DNA of 64,000 bases from Parabacteroides sp. PM6-13 (GCF_029892605.1 NZ_JARXWF010000001.1:310001-374000); one strand, 5' to 3'; positions 15,832-25,681 are shown, counted from the stretch's first letter. Numbers and translations: made by a program. The notes: generated by a model from the letters alone, not told the origin.

Positions 15832-18744
15832 CTATTTGATGTTGGTCGGCTTGAGTTCGTCCGGCGATTCTTTGGTGAACATATTAACCTCCGGTGTCTT
15901 TTTGAGGAAGAGGTCGTCTATTCGCTCGGCGACCACAGAATGTTCGGGCATAAAGCGGTCTGAATTCATATAGGTCAATAGGGCATGGCGCAACTGGCGG
16001 GCCACGATGCGTTTGTCAGGCTCCGAGGTGATATCCATACTGGTGACCATCAATTTGCCATTCAACACGTTTGCCTCCATCAACAGTCCCAGTTTGCGGC
16101 TGAGGAACCAGGTATCGATGCTTTGTACCAACGGTTGATAAGTGGCCGGAAAATCACTTAGGAGCATAGGCTGCGCGTTGTGTACCAGTTCCCACCACTG
16201 CAGGTCACTGTGATAGCTGGTTGGGAAAGAGGCAAACAACGGATGCTTTTCGTTGATAAACAAGCCCGTCGTATGCGGAGGAGCCATCTTAAACCAAGAG
16301 GTATTCCAGAAGGCAGGCTGGAAATACTGGACGATTCCGTCACCATAAGAGACCTTGTTCGCCACGGTCAATAAAACGTTTCCACCCGCTTGCAATACCT
16401 GCTTAGCACGATCATCCCAGCTGTCCGTCACATAAACGGAGCCCTGATCGACAGATTGTTTAGCCGGATAGACCCAAATATTCCAATCGTTTACCACATC
16501 GGTTCCTTTGATGCGAACCTCCAGGTTCATCTTCCGGGCTTCACCGGTGGCAGGGAGCGAAAGAGCTACCTTGCCGAGAACAGATTGTCCTATCGCGATA
16601 TTCCCCTTACGGATCGTGCCTTGCGCCGCTACCCGACCCGACTCTTCCGTCAATCGGTATGCAACCTCCGCATCCCGCAGGGGCGAATCGCCAAAGTGAG
16701 CAATTTCAATATCGGCCATAAAAGACTCTCCTTCATTATAGGTAAACTTATCCATCCTGGAAAGCAAGACCGTCGGGGCACAGAAACGCCGGAAGTCTGC
16801 CGCCGTGATATAACCTTTCTCTTCGAAAAACACATTCAACACACCCACCAACGCCGAGCCTTGTCCCGAATAATCGTTGAGAGACAGGATCTGAAAACCG
16901 GCATAATCGGGTGTTTTCAGGGTTCGTTCCAATTCATATTTGTAGCAAAGCGCCTGCAATTTACCGGAGGCCATCTTGAAATGCCCGGCCATCTCGCTCA
17001 TATGATTATCGGAAAGGATATCGCGAAAGATCTCAAAGTTCCGGGCTTTGTTCACGCCGGTGTATTTATAGATCTCATCGAAATCGGGGAAGGCACACCA
17101 TTGCCCTGTTTCGTGCGAGACAAAAGGTTGACGGACACTGTCGATCTTCTCGCTGAAATCGATCCGGCTCTCCGGCTGCTGCTTCCAGTTGAGACCACGG
17201 GCACCGGCTTTGACATGAAACTCATTATGGGGTTGCCATTGCCAGCCGCCGCCCACGGAGGCGCCGGTGTAGACTCGTCGGTCGTCGCGCTCTTTCCAGA
17301 AATCGACAAAATCGCTCACCCAATCCACCCAATGCCTGCCATAAGGCTCATTTCCGCAGGCAAGCATACAGAAAGAGGGGTAATTGCCATACTGCTCGGT
17401 GATCCGGATTGTTTCGTCTAACAGATAACTATCAATCGGTAATCCATCGCCCAGCGAGACCCCGTGATTGGGCCAGCTCGGTCCTTCGGGTTGCAGGTAG
17501 AAGCCTACCAGGTCGGCCGCGATAAAAGCCGCTTCGGGAGGACAATAGGAATGGAAGCGCATATGGTTCAAGCCATATTCACGGCATTTGCGGAACACCC
17601 GTTCCCAGGAAGCCACATCCATCGGCGCATAGCCCGTCAGGGGGAAACAACAACACTCGACCGTTCCCCGCAACATGGTTTTTCGGCCATTGACATAAAA
17701 CCATTTCCCATCGATCCGGAATGTGCGCATACCGAACTGCATATCCTTTTCCTCGATGCCCGCCCGACTCTCTATCCGGGCTTTCAGCCGGTAAAGTGCC
17801 GGAGAGAACTCATCCCATCGGAGGAAATCATCACCCATAGGCAAAGAGACCTCTATCTCGTGCACTCCCTTGCGTACCTTTTCCGTAATGGTGAGCGGTG
17901 CCACCCGATGGGTGGAGGGCGCATTGAAGCTTTCGGCCGACAGGGTGATCGACGCGGTTGTGTTTTCAGAAGCATCGAGTGTCATTTTCACGTTGACCAT
18001 CCGGGAGTCGGGGTCGGGAAACAGCTGAATCGATTGAAAATGCACCTTGGGTCTTGCCTGTAGCTCCAGTCGTCCGACGATGCCGTTCCAATTGCCTTGT
18101 GTCTGGTCGGTTATCGAATGGGAGTCAGGGCCTACGTTGATATCCTTCATCCGGTTGTCGACCCGCACAGCGATCCGGCACTTTCCGGCTCGGATATAAG
18201 GTGTCAGATCATATTCATGAGCAACACTGAGGCTGTTGCGACTGCCCGCCTTGCGGCCATTCACCCAGACAGCGCTCTCGACATGCGGACGCTCCAGGTA
18301 AAGATTGACTTTCATTCCTCTCCATGAATCCGGAATCTCTACTTCCCGAATATACCAGGCCACGCCTACATAATGCCTTTCCGGCGTGAGGAAAAAGGGG
18401 AATTTGGTATTTCCTTCCACCCGATATTTCGCCATCGAAGGATTGAAGTAGTAGGAGCTGTCATAGATGCTTCCGGTAAACCGGGTATGAACGGTCACCG
18501 GATCGCCTTTCCTTTTCTCCGGCATAGAGCCCGGAAGGTTGATCACATCTTCCAACGACCTGTTGTACCATTTTTGGGATACTCCGATATCTTCCCGGTC
18601 GATTTGGAACTGCCATTCACCGCTCAGGTCAATGGTTTGGGCATATACCGCTTTTTCCGGCAGAGGCTGCCCCGGCAGGTCGTTGGCGGCAATACATGTA
18701 ATGAACAGGTATAAAAGAGAAAAGGACAAGGATAACTTATTCAT
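15832..18744 (-). CDS. secreted glycoside hydrolase family 2 enzyme
   Basis: A 970-residue exoglycosidase with an N-terminal signal peptide (MNKLSLSFSLLYLFITC). The order is jelly-roll sugar-binding domain (about 35-210, with LSGEWQFQID and VNGRKAG), immunoglobulin-like domain, then TIM barrel. The acid/base is Glu466 in CGNEPYG and the nucleophile Glu545 in SHETGQW, as in beta-galactosidases and beta-glucuronidases of GH2. A further beta-rich region of about 300 residues ends the chain. The start at 18744 is chosen because the signal peptide begins there; the frame is open upstream to 18804. It is the last gene of the AraC-linked sugar operon. The sugar specificity within GH2 is not evident. 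Confidence 0.88.
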   Translation of the reverse strand: MNKLSLSFSLLYLFITCIAANDLPGQPLPEKAVYAQTIDLSGEWQFQIDREDIGVSQKWYNRSLEDVINLPGSMPEKRKGDPVTVHTRFTGSIYDSSYYFNPSMAKYRVEGNTKFPFFLTPERHYVGVAWYIREVEIPDSWRGMKVNLYLERPHVESAVWVNGRKAGSRNSLSVAHEYDLTPYIRAGKCRIAVRVDNRMKDINVGPDSHSITDQTQGNWNGIVGRLELQARPKVHFQSIQLFPDPDSRMVNVKMTLDASENTTASITLSAESFNAPSTHRVAPLTITEKVRKGVHEIEVSLPMGDDFLRWDEFSPALYRLKARIESRAGIEEKDMQFGMRTFRIDGKWFYVNGRKTMLRGTVECCCFPLTGYAPMDVASWERVFRKCREYGLNHMRFHSYCPPEAAFIAADLVGFYLQPEGPSWPNHGVSLGDGLPIDSYLLDETIRITEQYGNYPSFCMLACGNEPYGRHWVDWVSDFVDFWKERDDRRVYTGASVGGGWQWQPHNEFHVKAGARGLNWKQQPESRIDFSEKIDSVRQPFVSHETGQWCAFPDFDEIYKYTGVNKARNFEIFRDILSDNHMSEMAGHFKMASGKLQALCYKYELERTLKTPDYAGFQILSLNDYSGQGSALVGVLNVFFEEKGYITAADFRRFCAPTVLLSRMDKFTYNEGESFMADIEIAHFGDSPLRDAEVAYRLTEESGRVAAQGTIRKGNIAIGQSVLGKVALSLPATGEARKMNLEVRIKGTDVVNDWNIWVYPAKQSVDQGSVYVTDSWDDRAKQVLQAGGNVLLTVANKVSYGDGIVQYFQPAFWNTSWFKMAPPHTTGLFINEKHPLFASFPTSYHSDLQWWELVHNAQPMLLSDFPATYQPLVQSIDTWFLSRKLGLLMEANVLNGKLMVTSMDITSEPDKRIVARQLRHALLTYMNSDRFMPEHSVVAERIDDLFLKKTPEVNMFTKESPDELKPTNIK

Positions 18745-18764
18745 GCAAACTATGGTATTAAAAA

Positions 18765-18816
18765 AAGTGTCTATATGCAATGACTCAAATAATTGGTCAT
18801 GCAAAAATAGACACTT
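18765..18816. promoter_or_regulatory. 52-bp interrupted palindrome before the GH2 gene, with embedded -7 box
   Basis: AAGTGTCTAT (18765-18774) is the exact reverse complement of ATAGACACTT (18807-18816), and the inner pair ATGAC/GTCAT extends the symmetry. On the minus strand the right arm contains TATTTTTG (18802-18809), a perfect TAnnTTTG -7 box, while the left arm is followed by seven T residues. It could be an operator over an internal promoter for GH2, or a hairpin that ends or attenuates readthrough from the upstream glycosidase gene. Confidence 0.5.
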
Positions 18817-18872
18817 GTTCTTTTACGGAAATGGAAAATCCCATGGAAAACATGGAAAATCCTCTTTTACCG

Positions 18873-20522
18873 CTATTCTACTATCCTCTTTTTCAGTTGG
18901 AAGGTCGACAGGACTTTCTTTCCGGAGGAGATGGTTACCGTGAAGTCATATTCTTTGCCCTGTTCGAATTTGTTTTTGCAGGGAAGCTGCAGGATAGACT
19001 TTTCAAATGGTTTCAACGGAGGGACGATGCCGGAGGCGATTATCTGGTCTCCACAGGCCACCTTGATGGAGGCTTTCGCGGAGGCCACCTGTCCGAAGTT
19101 CTCTATCTCGATCGTGCAGGCCTGTCCCTTTTCCGATTGGGCAAACAGGGGGGCGCGGGCCGAGAGGATCGGTTCGAGATATTCTACGTAAGGCAAACGG
19201 GCATATCCGTAAAGCATCTGGCCGTTTTTGTATTTCCCGATCAGTTTCGGGGCAAATTCCTCTTCGGTTATGCCATTGCCCTGGGCGTCGAAGGTGAGAA
19301 TCAGGTCCCGACCGTCGTTCTCCGTTTGCACTACCCGGCAACCACGGCCGAAGTTCACCTCGGTGTTTGCACCGAAACGCAAGCTGTTGATATCCATATC
19401 CGTTTGTGGATTGAAGCCTTTTTCAGCCTGTACCTTTACACGGATGCTCTTTGTTTGCGAAGTGATAGGCTTTTCATCCAGAACGGTCAATAATAGTCCC
19501 GGATTCAAAGGGATACCGATATTCTTCGAACTATGGTTGTCATACGGTTTATCCTGGGGCTTCAGGGTATCGATCACGGCGAAATTGGCCTGAATAGCCC
19601 GGCCATAGTCGTCCTGATACATCTTGATGCGCTCGAACTTAAACCAGTCCTCTACCCGACCATCGGCGTGCTTGGCAATGCCCGGCACATAGGCTTCGCC
19701 CGGATCGGTCACCCAATTCACACCATCTTTCGAACGAAGGTAAAAGGCAATACGTCCCAACCAGTCGTTCACAATCAGATGATACTGAATATGGTCACGC
19801 CAAATCACCGGGTCTTCAAACCGCCCTTCCACCGGGGGATAGACCCGCTTGTCAGTAATCTGATTGTATGTCGAAAGGCCATCCCGGCTGATCCAGATAC
19901 CTCCTCCGCGACATACCATCACGTAAGCCCCGTCTTCACGTTGGGCAAACGACAGGTTCGACAAGCCTTCAATGATACGCCGGTCGCGGGCATTGAAATC
20001 ATACTTCCCGTATGTCCAGCTTCCATTCAGGTCGTCAGCCACATAGCGGCCGTCGATCACATAAAGCACGTAGCGGCCATCTTTCAATTGATATACTTCC
20101 GGGTTATGCCCTTTCCCGATCATATTGCGGGGAACGAACGGGCCGGTCAGGTTGTCGCTTACGGCATTGAACACATAGGAGTTCGGCCATTCGCCATGCC
20201 CTTTGGCAGAGCTCTCCAGCCAGCCGCATACCAGCATATGGTATTTGCCGTCTTTGCCCTGCTTGATATTGCCACCCCAATACGACCAGATACGGTCTTC
20301 GATGCCATTATCAACATAACGGGGCACCACGCCGTCGACACCCCAGGTATCGGAAGATAACACCTTGCCATTCATCGGCAGAAAACGATCCATGAAACGG
20401 GCGCCATCGACCAACTGATCCCACTCTTTGGGACGTTCCCGCTCAGTGATCTGGGAGTAACAAACGTGGCTGATAAGGATGGCCAGGCAGAATAGGGTTG
20501 TCTTTAGATTTCTTTTATTCAT
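18873..20522 (-). CDS. secreted beta-propeller glycosidase-like protein (GH43/GH117-like fold)
   Basis: A 549-residue protein with a signal peptide (MNKRNLKTTLFCLAILISHV, then CYSQ). Residues 40-340 have the repeated blade motifs of five-bladed propeller glycosidases: WSYWGGNIKQGKDGKYHML, GHNPEVYQLKDGRYVLYVID, FAQREDGAYVMVCRGG, RFEDPVIWRDHIQYHLIVND and VEDWFKFERIKM, with acidic residues placed as in GH43 and GH117. Residues 440-549 look like a CARDB-type beta-sandwich. The exact family is not certain; GH43, GH117 and unassigned clan members all fit. The start at 20522 is chosen for the signal peptide rather than the longer frame to 20588, which would overlap the upstream gene. It sits 34 bp after the GH127 gene. 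Confidence 0.65.
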   Translation of the reverse strand: MNKRNLKTTLFCLAILISHVCYSQITERERPKEWDQLVDGARFMDRFLPMNGKVLSSDTWGVDGVVPRYVDNGIEDRIWSYWGGNIKQGKDGKYHMLVCGWLESSAKGHGEWPNSYVFNAVSDNLTGPFVPRNMIGKGHNPEVYQLKDGRYVLYVIDGRYVADDLNGSWTYGKYDFNARDRRIIEGLSNLSFAQREDGAYVMVCRGGGIWISRDGLSTYNQITDKRVYPPVEGRFEDPVIWRDHIQYHLIVNDWLGRIAFYLRSKDGVNWVTDPGEAYVPGIAKHADGRVEDWFKFERIKMYQDDYGRAIQANFAVIDTLKPQDKPYDNHSSKNIGIPLNPGLLLTVLDEKPITSQTKSIRVKVQAEKGFNPQTDMDINSLRFGANTEVNFGRGCRVVQTENDGRDLILTFDAQGNGITEEEFAPKLIGKYKNGQMLYGYARLPYVEYLEPILSARAPLFAQSEKGQACTIEIENFGQVASAKASIKVACGDQIIASGIVPPLKPFEKSILQLPCKNKFEQGKEYDFTVTISSGKKVLSTFQLKKRIVE

Positions 20523-20556
20523 TTCTATTGTGTTTAGTTTTCTATTTGATTCACTG

Positions 20557-22410
20557 TTAATAATTCCGGATGGTCGCGTATACGCCATACGACTCCTTAT
20601 CTATATCAAAGAAAGGACGAAGCGGGTATGTATTTCCGTTGTTCACTAAGCGGAAACGAGCCTGCTCCTCATCTGTAACAGAGAGATTTGTCAATACCTC
20701 TTCCGCCCTGTTTCCTTTCAGAAGAATTTCCGCATGACTTTCGAAAGCCAAAAGCATTGGTCCATAGTAAATGGCAAACACCTTCGGATTGTCGGGCATG
20801 GCTTTCAGGTGGAAGTCATAATGGAACACAAGCGTGACCTCATCCTTGTCGCGCCAAGTCCGGTTTAATTCGAGGTAAGAGGCCGGCGATGTATTTACTG
20901 CCTGTTTTTCTTTGTTGACATACACCTCTACCTCTTTAGCCCAGGAGGGGATGAATAATTTCAGGGTGAATGTCGATTTCTGTTTGGTGGAAACCGTAAA
21001 ACGAACAGCTTTGTCTTTCGGGAAATGGCTATCCTGCGTCAGTCGCACTTTCTTTTCTTTCCAATTCAATTCGGAAGGGGTATAGAGATTCACCCAAAGC
21101 GCTGAATCATTATGATAATAGATACCGGAATTAAGTTGTGAAAAGGCCTCGATAGACGAGCCACTGCAGCAGAAGAAGTCATTCTCTTTCAGGTATTTCT
21201 TATTACGTGGCGATCCCAAAGGCAGATGATACACATAAGAACCGCTATGATCACTTTGCGTCGGAAGCACAGCATTGTAGAACATATTCATATAGACATC
21301 CGCATAAGCCGGGTCGGCTGTCCACGAAAAGAGATACGAGGTCAGCTTTTGCGTATTATGCGACACGCAGCTCTCGGCAATCTCCTTGCTTAAGGTATTG
21401 CAAAGATGATCGGGTTCACCCCAATGTTCCGCCGTGACAGAGGTCGGGGTGGTCGCGATCGGTCGCGGACCACTACTCGAACCATTCGCATAGGCATGCC
21501 GGTGAATAAGCATATCCCAGAAATGAATGACAGCGTTATGGTATTTTTCTTCTTGGGTGATGGAATAGCGTTCGGCAAAACCATTGACAAGCACCAAGTG
21601 GGTGTTGGCATGAAGTCCCGACAAAATATCTTCATTCCGGGACAATGGCGTGAGAAACCACTCCGGATCGAACAGCTCAGCTAACGCCAGATATTTCGGA
21701 TCGCCGGACAGTTTGTACAACTTATACAACAGTTCATTCATGGCGCCCATCTCATTCTGCGGATTGGCAACAGCCGTGTACATCATTTTCCGGATCGTTT
21801 CTTCATCTAATTTGGACATACGATTATCGGCATAGGAGGCCATACCAAGCAAGATATCATACGCTTTTTTATTGCCCGTCCGAGTGTAAGCGTCCAATAA
21901 ACCCTGCATAATCTTCTGGTAGGTGTAATAAGGCGCCCAGACTCCTGTGAACTTCTCCTCCAACAGCTCGAAGCTCTTCGCAGGGAAAGCGCTTAAATAA
22001 CCTCCTCCCAGGGCTTGTTGGCATCGGTACAATTCATCGATCAGGTATGTCAGGCGTTCATTTAGTTGCGGATCCTGGTATTTCTCCACTAAGGTGGACA
22101 CAGCAGAGAGATAATGCCCCACGAAATGTCCTCTCAAGCCAATACCCGGAGATTCCCAACCATCTAAAGGCGTAGCCTCCGAGGGCAGACCGGCTGTCAC
22201 CCGGAAGTTATGCAACAATCTGTCGGGATCCAATGATTTCAGGTAGGCCGTGTTAAGCTCTTCCCGGTCTTTTACCCAGGAAGGCTTTAACACAACCTCT
22301 TGCTGGCTAAAGGAGGAAACCTTTTCTACCGGCTGCTTGTATGTCGGATTCTGCGCAAATGAATAAAAACAGACAAACGATATGATGCCTGTAATAATAG
22401 TTTTTCGCAT
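20557..22410 (-). CDS. secreted GH127-family (DUF1680) beta-L-arabinofuranosidase-like enzyme
   Basis: A 617-residue protein: signal peptide (MRKTIITGIISFVCFYSFA), an (alpha/alpha)6 barrel and a C-terminal beta-sandwich. Family markers are LDGWESP, HFVGHYLSA, GGGYLSAFP and WAPYYTYQKIMQGLLDAY. Zinc and catalytic residues expected for GH127 are visible: Glu in TAEHWGEP (near 327), Cys in ESCVSHN (near 347) and the Cys pair in FFCCSGSS (near 413). GH127 uses a zinc-bound cysteine nucleophile to release beta-L-arabinofuranose. Related DUF1680 members differ in substrate, so arabinose is likely but not certain. It lies between GH29 (35 bp upstream) and the propeller gene in the AraC-linked operon. 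Confidence 0.85.
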   Translation of the reverse strand: MRKTIITGIISFVCFYSFAQNPTYKQPVEKVSSFSQQEVVLKPSWVKDREELNTAYLKSLDPDRLLHNFRVTAGLPSEATPLDGWESPGIGLRGHFVGHYLSAVSTLVEKYQDPQLNERLTYLIDELYRCQQALGGGYLSAFPAKSFELLEEKFTGVWAPYYTYQKIMQGLLDAYTRTGNKKAYDILLGMASYADNRMSKLDEETIRKMMYTAVANPQNEMGAMNELLYKLYKLSGDPKYLALAELFDPEWFLTPLSRNEDILSGLHANTHLVLVNGFAERYSITQEEKYHNAVIHFWDMLIHRHAYANGSSSGPRPIATTPTSVTAEHWGEPDHLCNTLSKEIAESCVSHNTQKLTSYLFSWTADPAYADVYMNMFYNAVLPTQSDHSGSYVYHLPLGSPRNKKYLKENDFFCCSGSSIEAFSQLNSGIYYHNDSALWVNLYTPSELNWKEKKVRLTQDSHFPKDKAVRFTVSTKQKSTFTLKLFIPSWAKEVEVYVNKEKQAVNTSPASYLELNRTWRDKDEVTLVFHYDFHLKAMPDNPKVFAIYYGPMLLAFESHAEILLKGNRAEEVLTNLSVTDEEQARFRLVNNGNTYPLRPFFDIDKESYGVYATIRNY

Positions 22411-22445
22411 ATAATTCTTTTATTAAAAATCCTTCTCCTGTGTTC

Positions 22446-23990
22446 TTACGAACCATGCTTCATCACTTCGTTGACTGCTTCGGATGCCAGATGCTGGCCA
22501 ACCGGCTTATCGAAAGTAATCTTGAAGGAATAGGCATATGCACAAGGTTTGTTCTTCGGAAAAGAGAGCTTCAGCCCTTTATCGGTCTGTTCCCAGGCGA
22601 TCTTCTCTTCGGATCCCAACAGTGTGACTTGCTGTATCTTCGCATCCGCGATAGCCTCCTTATCTAAAGAGGCAACAAATACGCCTTTCTCATCCCAGTT
22701 CAATACAATAGCATAGAAGTCATTTCCTTTGGTTGTGAAACGAATATCGCGTGTGCTGTAGGGTGTAGCTGTATTATCCGAAAAAGATCCTTTTGTCGGT
22801 TCGGCATCTCCTTCGCCAAACTTTTTCCAGCAACGCGTACCGTAGATAGCCTCTCCGTTTACTTCCAGCCATTTTCCGATCGAGAGCAATACCGCTTTCT
22901 GTTCGTCCGTAATGGTTCCGTCGGCACGAGGGCCGATATTCAACAACAGATTCCCGTTTTTACTTACGATATCAATCAAATCATGCACGATCTGTTCCGG
23001 TGTTTTATTCTCTTCGCCATCGATATACGACCAGGATCTCTTGCCCACCGAGGTGTCGGTTTGCCAGGGGAATTGCATCATCTTACCCGATTTGCCGCGT
23101 TCCACATCCCACACATGTATATTGGTCGGATAGCCCTGTTTGGTATTTACCGCCACTTGGTCGCCCCAATCCAGGGCATTGTTGTAATAATAGGCCAAAA
23201 ACTTATTGAAATAGGGCATCAATACCGGGTTATTCACTGTCCAGTCGAACCAGATCAACTTGGGTTCATACTTATTGATCAACTCATACGTGTGGGTGAG
23301 CCATTCACGGGCAAACTCTTCCGTATACTTTTCAGATTCATAACGGCGACCGTAGAGCGAGATACTCATATCCTGCACATCCGACGGGAACTGCATGCCG
23401 CCATTGAAGAACCAGGCATTCTCCGCCCTATGGGTAGACAGACCGAAAACAAGTCCCTCTTTTTCGACAGCCGTCTTCAGTAAACCCACAATATCTTTCT
23501 TCGGTCCCATCTTCACGGAGTTCCATTCGTTGAGATCACTATCGTACATAGAGAATCCGTCGTGGTGCTCGGCTACGGGCACAACATATTTAGCACCGGA
23601 TTTTTTAAACAGATCGGCCCATTCATCGGCATCAAACTTCTCCGCCTTAAACATCGGAACAAAATCTTTATACCCGAACTCCGTGTGAGCGCCCCAGGTT
23701 TCTATATGGTGTTTATATTCCCGGCTATCCTGCAGATACATCGTCCGGGCATACCATTCACTGCCATAAGCCGGCACGGCATACACACCCCAATGGATGA
23801 AGATACCGAACTTCGCATCGACAAACCATTCGGGAAATTGATAATGCTCCGCCAGGTTTTCCCAGTTGGGCTGAAACACTTCTGTTCCTTTGGGCGAGGC
23901 GACGGAATCGATGTTGTAAGCCACTTTCTTCTCCGGCTGGCAAGCCACAAGACATACCGGTACTAACAACGCTGTTAAAAGTTTTTTCAT
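22446..23990 (-). CDS. GH29 alpha-L-fucosidase, lipoprotein
   Basis: A 514-residue fucosidase anchored as a lipoprotein: the signal LLVPVCLVAC ends at the lipidated Cys17. The barrel shows the family motifs KFGIFIHWGVYAVPAYGSEW, AKYVVPVAEHHDGFSMYDS, RAENAWFF and the nucleophile Asp249 in LIWFDW. NLLLNIGPRADGTI marks the end of the barrel. It cleaves terminal alpha-L-fucose from glycans. It matches the FucP transporter and fucose-type oxidising enzymes encoded upstream in the same operon, so it would supply the sugar. The substrate linkage, and whether it faces the periplasm or the cell surface, cannot be told from sequence. Confidence 0.93.
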   Translation of the reverse strand: MKKLLTALLVPVCLVACQPEKKVAYNIDSVASPKGTEVFQPNWENLAEHYQFPEWFVDAKFGIFIHWGVYAVPAYGSEWYARTMYLQDSREYKHHIETWGAHTEFGYKDFVPMFKAEKFDADEWADLFKKSGAKYVVPVAEHHDGFSMYDSDLNEWNSVKMGPKKDIVGLLKTAVEKEGLVFGLSTHRAENAWFFNGGMQFPSDVQDMSISLYGRRYESEKYTEEFAREWLTHTYELINKYEPKLIWFDWTVNNPVLMPYFNKFLAYYYNNALDWGDQVAVNTKQGYPTNIHVWDVERGKSGKMMQFPWQTDTSVGKRSWSYIDGEENKTPEQIVHDLIDIVSKNGNLLLNIGPRADGTITDEQKAVLLSIGKWLEVNGEAIYGTRCWKKFGEGDAEPTKGSFSDNTATPYSTRDIRFTTKGNDFYAIVLNWDEKGVFVASLDKEAIADAKIQQVTLLGSEEKIAWEQTDKGLKLSFPKNKPCAYAYSFKITFDKPVGQHLASEAVNEVMKHGS

Positions 23991-24025
23991 TTCTAATCTA
24001 AGTATTAAAGAGCAAAGCGTTTTAA

Positions 24026-24412
24026 CTACTCATACAGATGGAAGATCCGATCCATCTGCTTCCATTTTTCCGAAGAGCTGGCCTTGGGATCTGCCACCTG
24101 AAAGATCGACATATACTCTTCCCATTCGGCTTGACGGGGAAGGGTGGCCAATTTTTCGAAGGCCGTATCCCATTCAAAGTCCAAAGGGGTCTCAACGATC
24201 ATAAACAATCGTGTTCCCAACAGGTAGATCTCCATTTCCAAAATACCAACCGACTGGATGCCCTCCTTGATCTCCGGCCAATGGCAGGCTTCGCTATGTC
24301 GTTTCACATACTCCTGTATCAACTCGGGATCATCTTTCAGATCCAATGTCTGACAGTAACGTTTTGTCGGAACCGCATACCTCTTTTGCGGATATCCTTC
24401 TTCTTTTTTCAT
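24026..24412 (-). CDS. L-rhamnose/L-fucose mutarotase family protein (RhaM, DUF718)
   Basis: A 128-residue protein of the dimeric alpha-beta barrel RhaM family. Markers are YCQTLDLKDDPELIQEYVKR, the catalytic-type His in RHSEACHWPEI, GILEMEIYLLGTRLFMIVE and the C-terminal WKQMDRIFHLYE. The family interconverts the alpha and beta anomers of L-rhamnose or L-fucose so that the next enzyme receives the right form. Between a FucP symporter (12 bp upstream) and an alpha-L-fucosidase (35 bp downstream), L-fucose is the likely sugar here. The N-terminal KKEEGYPQKRYAVPTKR extension is longer than usual, so Met1 may be upstream of the true start. Confidence 0.85.
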   Translation of the reverse strand: MKKEEGYPQKRYAVPTKRYCQTLDLKDDPELIQEYVKRHSEACHWPEIKEGIQSVGILEMEIYLLGTRLFMIVETPLDFEWDTAFEKLATLPRQAEWEEYMSIFQVADPKASSSEKWKQMDRIFHLYE

Positions 24413-24424
24413 CTTTATCGTATT

Positions 24425-25681
24425 TTAATTTATAACCTTATACCCTTTCCAACCATAATAGGCACAGAAAATAAAACATATCAACGGAACAAAGTAAGCC
24501 AGGTGGTAGAATTGCTCATTGATATCCATCAGATGCCCCGTCAGCGGCGGAAGCACTACATTGCCGACAATGGCCATTACCAGAAAGGCAGATCCGCTTT
24601 TCGTCTTGCTGCCCAATCCTTTGAGCGCCAGGGAGAATTGTGTCGGATACATAATCGACATAAAGAAAGAGACACCCAGCATGGCATACAAACCAATCAT
24701 GCCGCCGAAAGCCATAATAACTCCGCATAAGAAGATATTGGCAAGCGCGTAAACCACCAGCATATTCTGCGGTTTGAAGCGAACCATCAACAGCGTGCCG
24801 ATCCAACGTCCGAGAAGAAATGCCAGCATATACAATCCGAAATAGGTCGTAGCCGTACTTTCCGACAGACCAACATATTTGCAACAATAGATCAGGAACA
24901 TGGCATTGATGGCCGTCTGTCCGCCATTGTAAAAGAATTGTGCGATCACTCCCCAACGCAGATGCGACGATTTGAGTACACTGAAATCGATTAGTTTCTC
25001 CCCTTTCGCACTTCCTTCTTCCTGCCCACCTTCCTGAATTTTCGGCAAATGCGAGAAGATAAACACCACAGCAATCAGAATCAATACCGCTGCCAACACC
25101 AGATAGGGCGTCTTCATGGCATTGGTCTCGAATTGCACAAAGCCTTCCCAACCGCCAGGATAGCTGGCGGGTATCGTTTCACGGGTATAATCATGCCCGC
25201 TTAATACCAATTTGCTCAGAAACATCGCAGCAATAAAAGCACCCAATCCATTGAACGATTGTGCCAAATTAAGCCGACGCGGAGCCGTAGCCGGGTCGCC
25301 TAAAACCGTCACATAGGGATTAGCCGCCGTTTCCAGGAAGCACATACCCGTTGCGATAATAAAGAAGATCGCCAGGTAGGCCCAGTATTCCTGAATGATC
25401 GCAGCCGGAAAGAACAACAATCCCCCTAAGGCAGCGATAGACAATCCCACGATGATACCTGCTTTATAGCTGTAGCGCTTCATAAACATGGCAATCGGAA
25501 TGGGGAAGATAAAGTAGGCAATCCAATAGGATGCCTCTGTGAGGGATGCCTGGAAGGCACTCAACTCAAAGGTCTTCATCAGCTGACGGATCATAGTCGG
25601 CAACAGATTGCTGCTTATGGCCCAGATGAAGAACAGACTGAAAATAAGAGTTAAAGCGAATGTTTGCTTTGTCTTTTTCAT
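24425..25681 (-). CDS. fucP: L-fucose:H+ symporter, MFS family
   Basis: A 418-residue inner-membrane carrier with about 12 hydrophobic helices. The N-terminal half carries TLIFSLFFIWAISSNLLPTM and CFLETAANPYVTVLGDP, the latter being the signature of the FucP/glucose-galactose branch of the major facilitator superfamily. It imports L-fucose (sometimes L-galactose or D-arabinose, which share stereochemistry) with a proton. It lies between the lactonase-like gene (53 bp upstream) and the mutarotase gene. FucP and the cytoplasmic oxidising enzymes together imply uptake of free sugar without phosphorylation at entry. The symbol rests on the signature and context. Confidence 0.88.
   Translation of the reverse strand: MKKTKQTFALTLIFSLFFIWAISSNLLPTMIRQLMKTFELSAFQASLTEASYWIAYFIFPIPIAMFMKRYSYKAGIIVGLSIAALGGLLFFPAAIIQEYWAYLAIFFIIATGMCFLETAANPYVTVLGDPATAPRRLNLAQSFNGLGAFIAAMFLSKLVLSGHDYTRETIPASYPGGWEGFVQFETNAMKTPYLVLAAVLILIAVVFIFSHLPKIQEGGQEEGSAKGEKLIDFSVLKSSHLRWGVIAQFFYNGGQTAINAMFLIYCCKYVGLSESTATTYFGLYMLAFLLGRWIGTLLMVRFKPQNMLVVYALANIFLCGVIMAFGGMIGLYAMLGVSFFMSIMYPTQFSLALKGLGSKTKSGSAFLVMAIVGNVVLPPLTGHLMDINEQFYHLAYFVPLICFIFCAYYGWKGYKVIN

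Noticed and set aside
16390-17421. 343-codon plus-strand frame
   Set aside because: Fully antisense to the GH2 gene, which has intact catalytic motifs; the frame has no recognisable domain.
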